DNA of 64,000 nt from Actinomycetota bacterium (GCA_029978705.1 JAPOIY010000001.1:1-64000); one strand, 5' to 3'. Shown: positions 20,966 through 31,981, numbered from the stretch's first letter. The notes: generated by a model not told the origin, from the sequence alone. Program-made: numbers and translations.

Positions 20966-21050
20966 GGAGGATTCGCCTAGTGGCCTATGGCGCTCGCTTG
21001 GAAAGCGGGTTGGGTTCACGCCCTCGCGGGTTCGAATCCCGCATCCTCCG
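20966..21050 (+). tRNA. tRNA-Ser(GGA)
   Basis: GGAGGAT acceptor pairs with ATCCTCC-G; anticodon loop TTGGAAA; long variable arm; GCGGGTTCGAATCCCGC T-arm. Confidence 0.95.
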
Positions 21051-21582
21051 CTCTCGGCGGCCGACGCAAGCCGCCCATCGGGTCCCGACAGTCGACCACC
21101 AGGTGGCGGACCGGGGCCGTCACCGGGATGTCCGGCAGTCCAGCCAGCGCCGCGAGGCGTTGCCGCGCCACCGTCAGGGGCAGTCGGCGCCGGTACGTGG
21201 CCACGGTGATGTGGGGGACGTACTCCGCCGTCCGGTCCTCCGGCGGGTTGAGCCGCGCCAGGTGGGCGCGCAAGTCCTGCGCTGCGGGTGCGGCGGCACG
21301 CAGGTAGGCGGCGGCAGCAAACGTGGCCGCCCCCCCGATCCCCACGGCGAGCCGCTCACCGTCCGGGACGCCCACGGGTGGGTTGCGGCCCGCCACCCAC
21401 ACTGTGACGTGGGCCTGGGGGGCGGTCGGGCCGGCGGCATCCCCCAGCGCTGCGACCGCCGCGGCCCGCCGGGCCAGGACGGCCGGGTCGGCGACGAGGG
21501 CGACCACGACATGCCACCAGCGGGGCCCGGAGCGCCAGTCGGCCAGGACCGCGGGGTCGGGGGGTTCGGTCCAGCCGGTCAC
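21016..21582 (-). CDS. 2H phosphoesterase / 2'-5' RNA ligase family protein
   Basis: Two HxT motifs (AHVTVWV and PHITVAT); C-terminus extends antisense into tRNA-Ser(GGA). Confidence 0.75.
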   Translation of the reverse strand: MTGWTEPPDPAVLADWRSGPRWWHVVVALVADPAVLARRAAAVAALGDAAGPTAPQAHVTVWVAGRNPPVGVPDGERLAVGIGGAATFAAAAYLRAAAPAAQDLRAHLARLNPPEDRTAEYVPHITVATYRRRLPLTVARQRLAALAGLPDIPVTAPVRHLVVDCRDPMGGLRRPPRAEDAGFEPARA

Positions 21583-22727
21583 GCCAGCCAGGGTTCGCTC
21601 AGGCGCACCAGGTGGTCCACGGTCCGGTTGACCCGCGGGACGTAGGGAAGGTCGAACGCGGCCTCCAACAGCAACTGCATGCCCACGCGGTCGATGGCCT
21701 CGCAGCGCAGGTCGGCGGCGAGGGCGGCGAGGTAGGCCTCGCGGTCCAGCGACATCCCCGTGGCGCCCAGTGCTGTGCGGTGTGTCTCCGCGTGATGGAG
21801 CAACTGCTCGGCGGTCGCGTTGTCGTCGAGCAGGAAAGTGAGGAGTTCGGCCACGTCCCGCTGCGGGGAGTCGCGTCGGGTCAGTTCCCAGTCGAGGGCG
21901 ATGACTCGCCCGTCGGCGTCGAATCCGACATTGCGCTGGTTGAAGTCGTTGTGGGTGATCACGGTGGGCATGGCGTCCTTGGCCGGGTGCCAGACCGCCA
22001 CCGTGTCGATCAGCTGCGTCCGGCGGGCGACGACGTCGGGGGTGACGATGTCGGGGAGCCGTGCGGCGGCGTCAGCCAGCAACGCACGCCACAGGCTCGC
22101 ATCCCCGGCGATCGTGGCCGTGTCCGTACGGGGCGGCAGCCAGGGCACCTCAGCGGCGATCGGAGCGGAGGCGGCATGCACGGCCGCGATCCCGCGCAGC
22201 GCGGCGTCGATGTGGTCCGGCGACCAGTGGTCGATGCGTCCACCCGCGTCGAGCCCGGCCAACGGCCCGACGTCGCCGAGGACGACCGCCCGCTCGCTGT
22301 CGGCCATGATCGTGCCGTAGTAGGGCGGCAGGATCGTCATCAGTTCGGGCATCTGGATCGACAGGTCGTACACGTTGGCCTCGCGTGCCCCGGTTCCGAC
22401 CACCTCGCGGGTGGAGTGGAACGTGGCGTAGGGCGCCGGCAGGTCGACGTCGTACGTATCGCAGATCCAGGGGATGAGCGTCTCGCCGATCCCGTGGACG
22501 GGGTTCACCTTGATGACGAGGTCGAGGGCCCGCTCGCCCGCGGTGACGGTGAGCGGGGTGACGCCGTGGAGGTCGTCGTCGCCCGCCGGGCCGTACTTGG
22601 CGGCCAGCCACGGCTGCTCCTCGTGGGCGGCCGGGGGCGGGCGGTCGATGTCGATGACGGTGACCGGTTGCCCCAGCGCCTCACTCATGATGTGCGGCAG
22701 GCCGGCCGCGATCTCGGAGAACTCCAC
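21579..22727 (-). CDS. Aminoglycoside/hydroxylysine-type phosphotransferase family protein
   Basis: VITHNDFNQRNVGFDADGRVIALDWELTRRDSPQRDVAE (Brenner and DxE motifs). Confidence 0.83.
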   Translation of the reverse strand: MEFSEIAAGLPHIMSEALGQPVTVIDIDRPPPAAHEEQPWLAAKYGPAGDDDLHGVTPLTVTAGERALDLVIKVNPVHGIGETLIPWICDTYDVDLPAPYATFHSTREVVGTGAREANVYDLSIQMPELMTILPPYYGTIMADSERAVVLGDVGPLAGLDAGGRIDHWSPDHIDAALRGIAAVHAASAPIAAEVPWLPPRTDTATIAGDASLWRALLADAAARLPDIVTPDVVARRTQLIDTVAVWHPAKDAMPTVITHNDFNQRNVGFDADGRVIALDWELTRRDSPQRDVAELLTFLLDDNATAEQLLHHAETHRTALGATGMSLDREAYLAALAADLRCEAIDRVGMQLLLEAAFDLPYVPRVNRTVDHLVRLSEPWLA

Positions 22728-22781
22728 GACGTCACGATGACACGTTGCGCCGCACTCGGACCACTCGGCCCGCGGGCTCGG

Positions 22782-24278
22782 TCAGCTGATGTCGAGGGCG
22801 TGCATCTGTCCCGAACGGGTGCCGAAGTACATGCCGCCGTCCCACACCGCGGGAGTGGACTCGATGCAGCCGCTCAGCTTCTTCGACCACAGTTCGGCCG
22901 GCTTCGACTTCGTGTCCGAGACGTCGTAGGCGTGCATGCTGCCCTGGCAGTCGCCGATCAGCAGGGTGTCCGACACGACCACCGGGGACTGCCACAGCGG
23001 ACCGGGCAGCTCGAAGTGCCAGCGCACGTTGCCGTTCTGACGGTCGATGCCCAGGACGCGGCCGCCGTCCGTGTCGTAGATGACGATGTCCTGGTAGAGG
23101 GCCGGGGTGCCCCACACACCGCCGCCGACGCGTCCCTGGTCCTTGACCGACCACACGATCGGGTCGTTCTTCTTGCTCGGATCCAGTTTGACCATCTGCC
23201 CGACCTGCTGGGACCGGGAGTTGGCCTTCTCGTACTCGGAGCCGATGTACAGGTACCCCTCCTCGTCGATCACGACGGAGGCGTCAGTGTCGTCGCCGGT
23301 CCAGAACCGGAACACCCGCTTGGGGTCCTTGCCGTCCTTCAGACCGCTGATATCCCAGCCCTGCACGAGGCCGGCGCTGTTGGCGAAGTACACGGTGTCC
23401 TTGTAGATGGCCACCGAGTTCTCGATCGACGTCTGGGGGCTGCCGAAGTCCGAGTTGAGTTGGTCGTCCCACCCCGGGGTGTGGAAGACGAGTTTCGGGT
23501 TGACCCTCACCTGGCCGGACTTGTCGTAGTGGCGGTTGAGTTTGACGATGTGGAACTGGCTGTTCTCGCCGCCCTCGAACAGGTAGTCGTCGATGACCAG
23601 CGGGGAGCCGTCCCAGTCGTCGTTCCACTGCGTGGGGGAGACGTCATAGGCATTGAGGCGCCACATCTCCTTCGGCTGGCTGCCCTGGAAGGAGATGATG
23701 CGCAGGTTGTTGTCGCGCGATCCGGTGTACACCAGCGGGTAGCCGTCGGGGTCGATGGTGACCGACCCCTTGATGATGTCGCCGGTCTTGAACGGCGGGA
23801 TGATGTCGCGCCCGTTGGCGGCGTTGACGAAGTGCACGCCGTAGTCGTAGGCGCCGAACACCACCCACGTCTTGCCCTCGTGCTCGAAGACGGCGGGCTC
23901 CCCGGTCCAGCCGCTGCCGCACCAGGTCATCTCGCCGTGCTCGTCGATCGACTGGCCGCACATCTGGCCGTTCTTGGGATAGGACCACTTCTCGCTGGGG
24001 GTGGAGTCGGTCACCGGGCCGGCACCGTAGAACGTGCGGGTCGGGTTGCCGCGGAAGGTGATGAGCCCCTGGACCTTGCCCGGTGGGTAGGGCTGACCCA
24101 CGCCGGCCGGGTCGGACCAGAAGCGCGACGGCGGCGGCCCCGACTCCTCCGGCGAGGCGGTGGCGCTGGGGCTCTTGCTTGCGGCGTCGCTGGCCGCGGG
24201 GGCCGTCCCGCCCGAGGAGCATCCGGGCAGCAGGGCCACGGCAACGGCGGTGAGGGCGACGACGATCCGGGTTATCAC
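22782..24278 (-). CDS. PQQ-binding-like beta-propeller lipoprotein
   Basis: Lipobox VALLPGCSSGG; repeated GTPALYQDIVIYDTDGGRVLGIDRQNGNVRWHFELPG-type blades. Confidence 0.8.
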   Translation of the reverse strand: MITRIVVALTAVAVALLPGCSSGGTAPAASDAASKSPSATASPEESGPPPSRFWSDPAGVGQPYPPGKVQGLITFRGNPTRTFYGAGPVTDSTPSEKWSYPKNGQMCGQSIDEHGEMTWCGSGWTGEPAVFEHEGKTWVVFGAYDYGVHFVNAANGRDIIPPFKTGDIIKGSVTIDPDGYPLVYTGSRDNNLRIISFQGSQPKEMWRLNAYDVSPTQWNDDWDGSPLVIDDYLFEGGENSQFHIVKLNRHYDKSGQVRVNPKLVFHTPGWDDQLNSDFGSPQTSIENSVAIYKDTVYFANSAGLVQGWDISGLKDGKDPKRVFRFWTGDDTDASVVIDEEGYLYIGSEYEKANSRSQQVGQMVKLDPSKKNDPIVWSVKDQGRVGGGVWGTPALYQDIVIYDTDGGRVLGIDRQNGNVRWHFELPGPLWQSPVVVSDTLLIGDCQGSMHAYDVSDTKSKPAELWSKKLSGCIESTPAVWDGGMYFGTRSGQMHALDIS

Positions 24279-24377
24279 GGCAGAAGGGTATGCCGCGGGT
24301 GCGGCGTGCCTCGACAGTGGTGGTCACGAATCGGCGTCGGCGCCCCGGGCCGCGGGGCGGCTCGGTAGGTTCGCCGC

Positions 24378-24857
24378 ATGGGCGTCCTCATCACCGCGCT
24401 GACCCTGGTCCTGGCCTGGGTGCTGGCGCTGCTGGGGGTGACCCCCCTGGGCGCCCAGCCGGGGGACGACTTCGCCGAGACCGCCATGCGCTGGATGCTG
24501 TCGCTGCCGGCGGGCCCCATGATCCTGGTGAGCGGGGTCATGCACACCTTCTTCGCCAAGAAGACCGCCGCCATGATCGGGTGGCAGACCAACGGCTTCC
24601 AGTACGAGATCGGCTTCGCGAGCTACGGCATGGGCCTCGCCGGACTGTGGGCGACCGGCCAGGGGCCGCAGGCATGGGTCGCCCTGTCCATCGTCCTGTC
24701 GGTCTTCCTGCTGGGGGCGGCGGCGAACCACATCAAAGAGATGATCAAGGACGGGAATTTCCACCCGGGCAACTCGGTCATCCTCGTCTACGACATCGGG
24801 CTGCCGCTGTCGATGTGGGGGCTGCTCATCTTCGGCGGCATGCTCCCCACGGCCTGA
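24378..24857 (+). CDS. Small integral membrane protein (DUF6790-like)
   Basis: Four TM segments; SGVMHTFFAKKTAAMIGWQTNGFQYEIGFASYGMG. Confidence 0.65.
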   Translation: MGVLITALTLVLAWVLALLGVTPLGAQPGDDFAETAMRWMLSLPAGPMILVSGVMHTFFAKKTAAMIGWQTNGFQYEIGFASYGMGLAGLWATGQGPQAWVALSIVLSVFLLGAAANHIKEMIKDGNFHPGNSVILVYDIGLPLSMWGLLIFGGMLPTA

Positions 24858-24902
24858 CCCGTCCGGCATGCGGGCATTGGGGAAGATTCCCCGGGGGGCC
24901 TT

Positions 24903-24922
24903 GTTACTCGCCAGTAACGAGT
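24903..24922. promoter_or_regulatory. Palindromic operator-like element upstream of fadA
   Basis: GTTACT-CGCC-AGTAAC perfect inverted repeat nested with ACTCG...CGAGT; overlaps a plausible -35 (TTACTC) with -10 TACACT at 24928. Confidence 0.55.
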
Positions 24923-24998
24923 GGTCCTACACTCGGGGCACCGGGGCCTGGCCCCTGTCCGACCCGCGGGTCCCCCCGCCGCAGCCTGAGGAGTAGCC

Positions 24999-26213
<1,215 letters not shown>

Positions 26214-26242
26214 GCGCCGCGACCGGAAGAAGGAGCACACAG

Positions 26243-28405
26243 ATGAGCAACATGATCGCCTGGGAGCAGGATGCCGACGGCATCGTCACGCTGACGATGG
26301 ACGACCCGGATCAGAGTGCCAACACGATGAACCGGACGTTCCAGGACTCGCTGGCCGAGACCACCGCACGGCTCGTGGCGGAGCGGGACTCCATCACCGG
26401 CATCATCCTGGCCAGCGGCAAGAAGACCTTCTTCGCCGGAGGCGACCTGGGCTTGCTCAGTTCGGCCACGAAGGCGGACGCGGCAGCCCTCGAGGAGCAG
26501 TCGCTGGCGATGAAGAAGAACCTGCGTACCATCGAGACGCTCGGCGTCCCCGTGGTGGCCTGCATCAACGGAGCAGCCCTGGGCGGCGGACTGGAGATCG
26601 CGCTGGCGTGCCATCACCGCATCGCGCTCGACGCGAAGGGCTCCGAGATCGGGTTGCCCGAGGTCAGCCTCGGCCTGCTGCCGGGCGGCGGCGGGACCGC
26701 CCGCACGGTGCGGATGTTCGGCCTGCAGAAGGCCCTCATGGAGGTCCTGCTGCAGGGCCAGCGCCGCAAGCCGGCCGCGGCCCTGGAGGTCGGGATCGTC
26801 GACGAACTGGTCACCACCCCCGAAGAGATGATGGCCAACGCCAAGCAGTGGATCAAGGAGCATCCCGAATCCACGCAGGAGTGGGACGTCAAGGGGTACA
26901 AGATCCCCGGTGGCACCCCCAGCACCCCCAAGTTCGCGGCGATGCTGCCGGCCTCCCCCGCCAATCTGCGCAAGCAGATCAAGGGCGCCCCGATGCCGGC
27001 CCCGCACCACATCATGTCGGCGGCCGTCGAAGGTGCCCAGGTGGACTTCGACACCGCCGACCGGATCGAGACGCGGTACTTCGTCGACCTCGCCACCGGT
27101 CAGGTCTCCAAGAACATGATCAAGGCGTTCTTCTTCGACCTGCAGAACATCACCAAGGGCGGTGCCCGGCCCGAAGGGTTCGCGCCGTACCGGGCCAAGA
27201 AGCTCGTCGTCCTCGGCGCGGGGATGATGGGCGCCGGGATCGCCTACGTGTCGGCCCGCTCCGGCATGGACGTCGTCCTCAAGGACGTGTCCCTGGAGTC
27301 GGCGGAGAAGGGCAAGGACTACAGCCGCAAACTCCTGGAGAAAGCCGTCAGCCGTGGCCGCATGACGCAGGCGGCCGCTGACGAGGTGCTGGACCGCATC
27401 ACCGCCACCGATAACCCCGCCGACGCCAAAGGCGCGGATCTGCTCATCGAGGCCGTGTTCGAGGATCCGTCCCTGAAGCGCACGGTCTACGCCGAGATCG
27501 AGCCGTTCATGGCCGAGGGTTCCCTGCTGGCGTCCAACACGTCGACCCTGCCGGTCACCGGACTGGCGGAGGGAGTGACCCGGCCCGCGGACTTCATCGG
27601 GATGCACTTCTTCTCGCCGGTCGACAAGATGCCGCTCCTGGAGATCGTGGTCGGGGAGCAGACCTCCGACGAGGCGATCGCCAAGGCCATCGACGTGGCG
27701 CTGCAGATCAAGAAGACGCCGATCGTCGTCAACGACAGCCGCGGGTTCTTCACCAGCCGGGTCATCGGCACCTTCATGGGTGAAGCCGTCGCCATGCTCG
27801 CCGAGGGCGTCCCCGCGCCCTCGATCGAGCAGGCCGCGTTACAGGCCGGCTACCCGACCGGGCCGCTCGCGCTGTTCGACGAGGTCTCCCTGACCTTGGG
27901 CCGCCGCATCCGGGAGGCTTCCCGCGAGGCCGCGGCCGCGGAGGGCTGGGAGTTCGCCGAGCACCCCTCCTTCCCGGTGATCGACAAGATGGTGGTCGAG
28001 TTCGACCGCGGCGGCCGCGCCGCGGGGGCCGGGTTCTACGACTACGAGGACGGCCGCCGCACCGGGCTGTGGTCCGGGTTGGCCGAGAACTGGGCCGAGG
28101 TCGACCCCGCGACCGTCGACTTCGCCGAACTGCAGGAGCGCCTGCTGTTCGTGGAGGCGCTCGACTCCGTGCGCTGTCTCGACGAGGGGGTCCTGCGCTC
28201 GGTGCCGGAGGCCAACATCGGTTCCATCTTCGGCATCGGGTTCCCGCCGTGGACCGGTGGTGTCCTGCAGTACATCAACGGCTACGAGGGTGGCCTGCCG
28301 GGCTTCGTGGAGCGCGCCAACGAGTTGGCCGCGCGGTACGGCGACCGGTTCACCCCGCCGCAGTCGCTGATCGAGAAGGCCGCCGCGGGCACCACGTACG
28401 AGTGA
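26243..28405 (+). CDS. fadJ: Bifunctional enoyl-CoA hydratase / 3-hydroxyacyl-CoA dehydrogenase
   Basis: Crotonase NGAALGGGLEIALACHHRIA; HAD VVLGAGMMGAGIAYVSARSG and NTSTLPVTGLA..FIGMHFFSPV; track ORF 25172..28405 starts far upstream out of frame with fadA. Confidence 0.92.
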   Translation: MSNMIAWEQDADGIVTLTMDDPDQSANTMNRTFQDSLAETTARLVAERDSITGIILASGKKTFFAGGDLGLLSSATKADAAALEEQSLAMKKNLRTIETLGVPVVACINGAALGGGLEIALACHHRIALDAKGSEIGLPEVSLGLLPGGGGTARTVRMFGLQKALMEVLLQGQRRKPAAALEVGIVDELVTTPEEMMANAKQWIKEHPESTQEWDVKGYKIPGGTPSTPKFAAMLPASPANLRKQIKGAPMPAPHHIMSAAVEGAQVDFDTADRIETRYFVDLATGQVSKNMIKAFFFDLQNITKGGARPEGFAPYRAKKLVVLGAGMMGAGIAYVSARSGMDVVLKDVSLESAEKGKDYSRKLLEKAVSRGRMTQAAADEVLDRITATDNPADAKGADLLIEAVFEDPSLKRTVYAEIEPFMAEGSLLASNTSTLPVTGLAEGVTRPADFIGMHFFSPVDKMPLLEIVVGEQTSDEAIAKAIDVALQIKKTPIVVNDSRGFFTSRVIGTFMGEAVAMLAEGVPAPSIEQAALQAGYPTGPLALFDEVSLTLGRRIREASREAAAAEGWEFAEHPSFPVIDKMVVEFDRGGRAAGAGFYDYEDGRRTGLWSGLAENWAEVDPATVDFAELQERLLFVEALDSVRCLDEGVLRSVPEANIGSIFGIGFPPWTGGVLQYINGYEGGLPGFVERANELAARYGDRFTPPQSLIEKAAAGTTYE

Positions 28406-28411
28406 TGCCGC

Positions 28412-29617
28412 TCAGGTCGGCTTGAGCAGGTCCGCGGATCGGGTGGGCCAGACCGTCGCCATGGGGCGGCGGCGCGGACCGGTCCACGGGGCCGGCACCT
28501 CGTTGACCCAGTAGGCGACCTGGTAGGCGTCCTGTTCGTATTGGGCGCGGATCGCCCGGAACCGCTCCCAGGCGTCATCGAGGTCGGCCACCAGTTCCAG
28601 CCCGGCACGCGCCATCAACGCCGTCGCCTCGTCGAAGTCGGCGCGCGTCAGGCTCGACTCCCCCGCCGTGCGACCGGTCACGACATGTTGCCGGGTGCGT
28701 TCGGAGTCCCGCCGGATCGCCCAGTAGAGCGCCTGCGCCGGCCATTCCGTCTGCTCGGTGGGAACCGCCACGGGGGTGAGCTCGTCCAGCACGGTGACGT
28801 TGCCCAGCGGTTCCAGCAGCATGCGGTTCAGGGCCAGCGTCTGGCCGCCCTCAGCCAGCAGCGTCGCCAGATCCCCCGCGTGCGGGTGCGGGGTGGCCAC
28901 CACTTCCAGCGCCGCGGCATCCATCCGCGCGATGGTGGTCGACACCCACCCCCGCATGGCTCCCGACGAACGGAAGTACGCCAGGAGCGGGTACATCGTG
29001 TGACTCACGCGCACCTGACAGACCCAGTCCACCCAGCCTTCCGCATGCGGCCGCTGCGGGCCACTGCCCGCCAGGTGGCGCCGGCACAGGATCTCCGGAC
29101 CCCACGCCGGCTCCCCGGCCCACATCGCGGACTTGGTCACGCCGGTCTCCCGGTCGGAGTACGCGGTGAACAACAGCAGCAGGTAGCCGACCAGCACGGC
29201 GATGATCACCATGCCGGTGAACGCGGCGAGGAAAGTGACGGCTACCTGCACGGGGTCATCGACCTGCACCAGGCCGAGGGTCAGCAGCCCTGACCCGGAC
29301 TGGAGCAGGGCGTTGTCGAGCGGTACCCCGGTGACGGCGTAGATGATCAGCGCGAAGGCGGCCAGGAACCCCAGCACCGCCAGGAACAGGGTGAAGACCA
29401 CCATCAGCGGCCCGACCGCCGACAGGATCCGGTGCTGCCGCTGGTAGGACCAGCCGGTGCGTGCCACCGCCGAGATCACGAACTGGACCGAGACCCGGGT
29501 GAAACGGGTCAACAGCGACGACAGCGGGCGGGGGACCAACAGGTCCGTCACGAGCGAGCGGGCGATGACCAGGGTCACGAGCAGACCGACCACCCCGGCG
29601 ACTACCCGCAGCAGCAT
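28412..29617 (-). CDS. Membrane protein with 2-TM ion-channel-like N-terminus
   Basis: Several TM helices, pore-like SGSGLLTLGLV followed by TM helix and a soluble C-terminal domain; start ATG 29617. Confidence 0.55.
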   Translation of the reverse strand: MLLRVVAGVVGLLVTLVIARSLVTDLLVPRPLSSLLTRFTRVSVQFVISAVARTGWSYQRQHRILSAVGPLMVVFTLFLAVLGFLAAFALIIYAVTGVPLDNALLQSGSGLLTLGLVQVDDPVQVAVTFLAAFTGMVIIAVLVGYLLLLFTAYSDRETGVTKSAMWAGEPAWGPEILCRRHLAGSGPQRPHAEGWVDWVCQVRVSHTMYPLLAYFRSSGAMRGWVSTTIARMDAAALEVVATPHPHAGDLATLLAEGGQTLALNRMLLEPLGNVTVLDELTPVAVPTEQTEWPAQALYWAIRRDSERTRQHVVTGRTAGESSLTRADFDEATALMARAGLELVADLDDAWERFRAIRAQYEQDAYQVAYWVNEVPAPWTGPRRRPMATVWPTRSADLLKPT

Positions 29618-29721
29618 GGCCACCTCCTGTCCGGACTGTATTGGATGGGACTGCGGCCGGGTCCGGGATTGCCGGGGATTGGCGATGCTCGGCCGGCCCC
29701 CGCACTCGCTACTGTTCCCCC

Positions 29722-30414
29722 ATGACGGACAGCACCCGTTCCTCGTCGTGGACCCGCCGTTTCTACGCCCGGGAGGGGGACGGCGTCGCCTTCGACCGTG
29801 TCGTGTTCTTCTCCGACGCGGTGTTCGCGATCGCCCTGACGCTGGCAGCCGTGGAGATCGGGATGCCGGAGGTCGACGGGGACCCCGTGTCGGTCCCAGC
29901 GCTCTGGGAGGCACTGGCGGGGAAGGTGCCCGCGGTCCTGGCCTACGTCGTCGCGTTCCTGTGGGTGGCGATCTACTGGCGGGCCAACCACCGCTTCGTC
30001 ATGACGCTGCGGGGGATGAACGGACCCTACGTGGCGGCGACGCTGGTCTACCTGGCCCTCATCGCCCTGCTGCCGATTCCGGCGGCGGTGCTGGGGGACT
30101 ACTGGCAGAACCCTCTGGCGGTCACGGTCTTCGCGCTGTACGCCAGCGCCGTGAGCCTCATGGAGGTCGTGCTGTTCGTCGTGGCCGACCGCGGCGCCCT
30201 CTTCGTCGCCCCCTTGAGCCGACCCTTCCGGCGCCAGCAGATCCTGGGGTCCCTCACGCCGCTGATCGGCTTCCTGGGTTCGATCCCGATCGCCTTCCTC
30301 CTGGGGACATCCTGGGCCCTGCTCTGGTGGCTCGTCGCAGCCGTGGGGTCCGGCATGGTGTTCAGCCGATATGCCACGGCCGCACCCCCGGCCGACCCGG
30401 ACCCGGCGCCCTGA
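29722..30414 (+). CDS. TMEM175 family (DUF1211) putative potassium channel
   Basis: RVVFFSDAVFAIALTLAAVEIGMP signature (RxxxFSDAVFAI). Confidence 0.88.
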   Translation: MTDSTRSSSWTRRFYAREGDGVAFDRVVFFSDAVFAIALTLAAVEIGMPEVDGDPVSVPALWEALAGKVPAVLAYVVAFLWVAIYWRANHRFVMTLRGMNGPYVAATLVYLALIALLPIPAAVLGDYWQNPLAVTVFALYASAVSLMEVVLFVVADRGALFVAPLSRPFRRQQILGSLTPLIGFLGSIPIAFLLGTSWALLWWLVAAVGSGMVFSRYATAAPPADPDPAP

Positions 30415-30424
30415 CCGCAGCCGA

Positions 30425-31819
30425 CTACCGGAACGCCGGGACCGGCTCGGGTTCGGTCATGCGGGTGCGCTGGGACAGGTACACGGGGATGCCGATCAGG
30501 AAAGCCACGCCCGCCATGATGAACGGCGCGTACTCCTGCAGCACCGAGGTCCCGTCGCCGGTGTTGCGCGAGTAGACGATGAACAGCACCGAGAACACCA
30601 GGGCGACCACCGCCACGATGACGTCGCGCAGGAACCGGGGCGTGTGGATCTCCCGGTTGTCCTGGAGCCGCCACTTGATCTGGGCCAGCGCCGAGAAGGC
30701 GTACGGGATGGCGGCGGTGATCCCGGACATGAAGACCAGTGTGTTGAAGACCGTCTGACCGGCGGTACCGAGATACGACACGATCATGAAGATGGAGGCG
30801 AGGGCCGTCGACGTGACGATGCCGAAGACCGGGACCTCTCGGTCGTTGAGTTTCCCGAAGCGGGCCGGGAAGAGACCGTCCTTGCTGGCGGCCAGCGGCA
30901 TCTCGGCGCAGATCATCGTCCACCCGTTCAGTGCCCCGAAACCGGAGATGATCACGATGGCGGCGATGAGCAGCCCGGCCCACGTCCCACCCGTCATCGA
31001 GTCGGCGGCGTCGGAGTACGGCGTGGTGCTGGCGGCCAGGTCGGAGGTGCTGACAGCACCGAACACCGCGGTCAGGGACAGCAGGTAGACGACCGCCGTG
31101 GCCAGCGTGCCCAGGATCGTCGCCCGGGGCACGTTGCGGTCCGGGTCGCGGACCTTGTCGGCCGCGACCGCCGCCGTCTCGACGCCGAGGGACGAGAACA
31201 GGCACAGCGCCATGGCGCCGAGGATCGCCGTCGCATCGGAGTCGCCGCTGACGTTCCAGGTGGCGAAGTTCTCCGGCTTGATGAACAGCAGGCCGACGGT
31301 GGCCATCAGGGCCAGCGGGATGAACTTCAGGATGGAGGTCCACAGCTGGACCGCCCCCATGTTCTTCACGCCGGTGATGTTGATGATGGCGGGGATCCAC
31401 AGGCCCACGAGCGCGATGAGGATCGACCACACCGGGATCGCCCCCTGGTTGACGAACACCTGCACGTACATGACCCAGCCGACAACGATCGCCGCGTTGC
31501 CCGACCAGGCGGTGATCCAGTAGGACCAGGCGTTGGCGAAACCGGTGGCGTTGCCGAACGCGGCTCGCGCGTACGCGTAGGGGCCGCCGTCCGCCGGCAG
31601 ACGACGCGACAGCGACGCGAACAGCAGGGCCAGGGCCAGGGCCCCGATGGTGGTCAGCAGCATCGCCACGAGGCTGATCGGACCGAACGCGGCCAGCGAC
31701 GCCGGCAGGTTGAAGATCCCGACCCCGATGATGCTGCCGACGATCAGCGCCGTCGCCTGGGGGAGTCCCAGGGTGCCCGAGGCCTTCTGCCGGGTGTTGT
31801 CCGGCGCCGCGGTGGACAT
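30425..31819 (-). CDS. APC family amino acid permease
   Basis: LGLPQATALIVGSIIGVGIFNLPASLAAFGP and about 12 TM; start ATG 31819. Confidence 0.88.
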   Translation of the reverse strand: MSTAAPDNTRQKASGTLGLPQATALIVGSIIGVGIFNLPASLAAFGPISLVAMLLTTIGALALALLFASLSRRLPADGGPYAYARAAFGNATGFANAWSYWITAWSGNAAIVVGWVMYVQVFVNQGAIPVWSILIALVGLWIPAIINITGVKNMGAVQLWTSILKFIPLALMATVGLLFIKPENFATWNVSGDSDATAILGAMALCLFSSLGVETAAVAADKVRDPDRNVPRATILGTLATAVVYLLSLTAVFGAVSTSDLAASTTPYSDAADSMTGGTWAGLLIAAIVIISGFGALNGWTMICAEMPLAASKDGLFPARFGKLNDREVPVFGIVTSTALASIFMIVSYLGTAGQTVFNTLVFMSGITAAIPYAFSALAQIKWRLQDNREIHTPRFLRDVIVAVVALVFSVLFIVYSRNTGDGTSVLQEYAPFIMAGVAFLIGIPVYLSQRTRMTEPEPVPAFR

Positions 31820-31893
31820 GGTGAGCCTCCCTCTCCCGGGCCTGGGATCAGCCTGGCGCACCGGCCGCCCCGGTGGCGCGACGGGAAGAAAGG

Positions 31894-31981
31894 GACCCCT
31901 CGCGCACCCGCAAGAGCTCACTTATCCTTGCTGCCTTCCGGCCCTGGGGAGGTTCGGTGAGGTAACGCCGCACGAGGGGTC
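31894..31981 (-). ncRNA. ffs: Signal recognition particle RNA, small bacterial type
   Basis: Minus strand ACCCCTCGTGCGGCGTTACCTCACCGAACCTCCCCAGGGCCGGAAGGCAGCAAGGATAAGTGAGCTCTTGCGGGTGCGCGAGGGGT; conserved GGCCGGAAGGCAGCAAGG core and closing GACCCCTCG/CGAGGGGTC stem. Confidence 0.93.

Noticed and set aside
20980-21645. Plus-strand ORFs starting inside tRNA-Ser(GGA) (e.g. MAYGARLESGLGSRPRGFESR)
   Set aside because: Translation of the tRNA itself followed by antisense of the 2H phosphoesterase; the FESR peptide is a classic tRNA artefact.
21612-24368. 918-aa plus-strand ORF
   Set aside because: Antisense to the phosphotransferase and PQQ-like genes; composition typical of a shadow frame.
30371-31960. 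529-aa plus-strand ORF
   Set aside because: Antisense to the APC permease and SRP RNA; no hydrophobic segments or motifs, D/R/G-rich.
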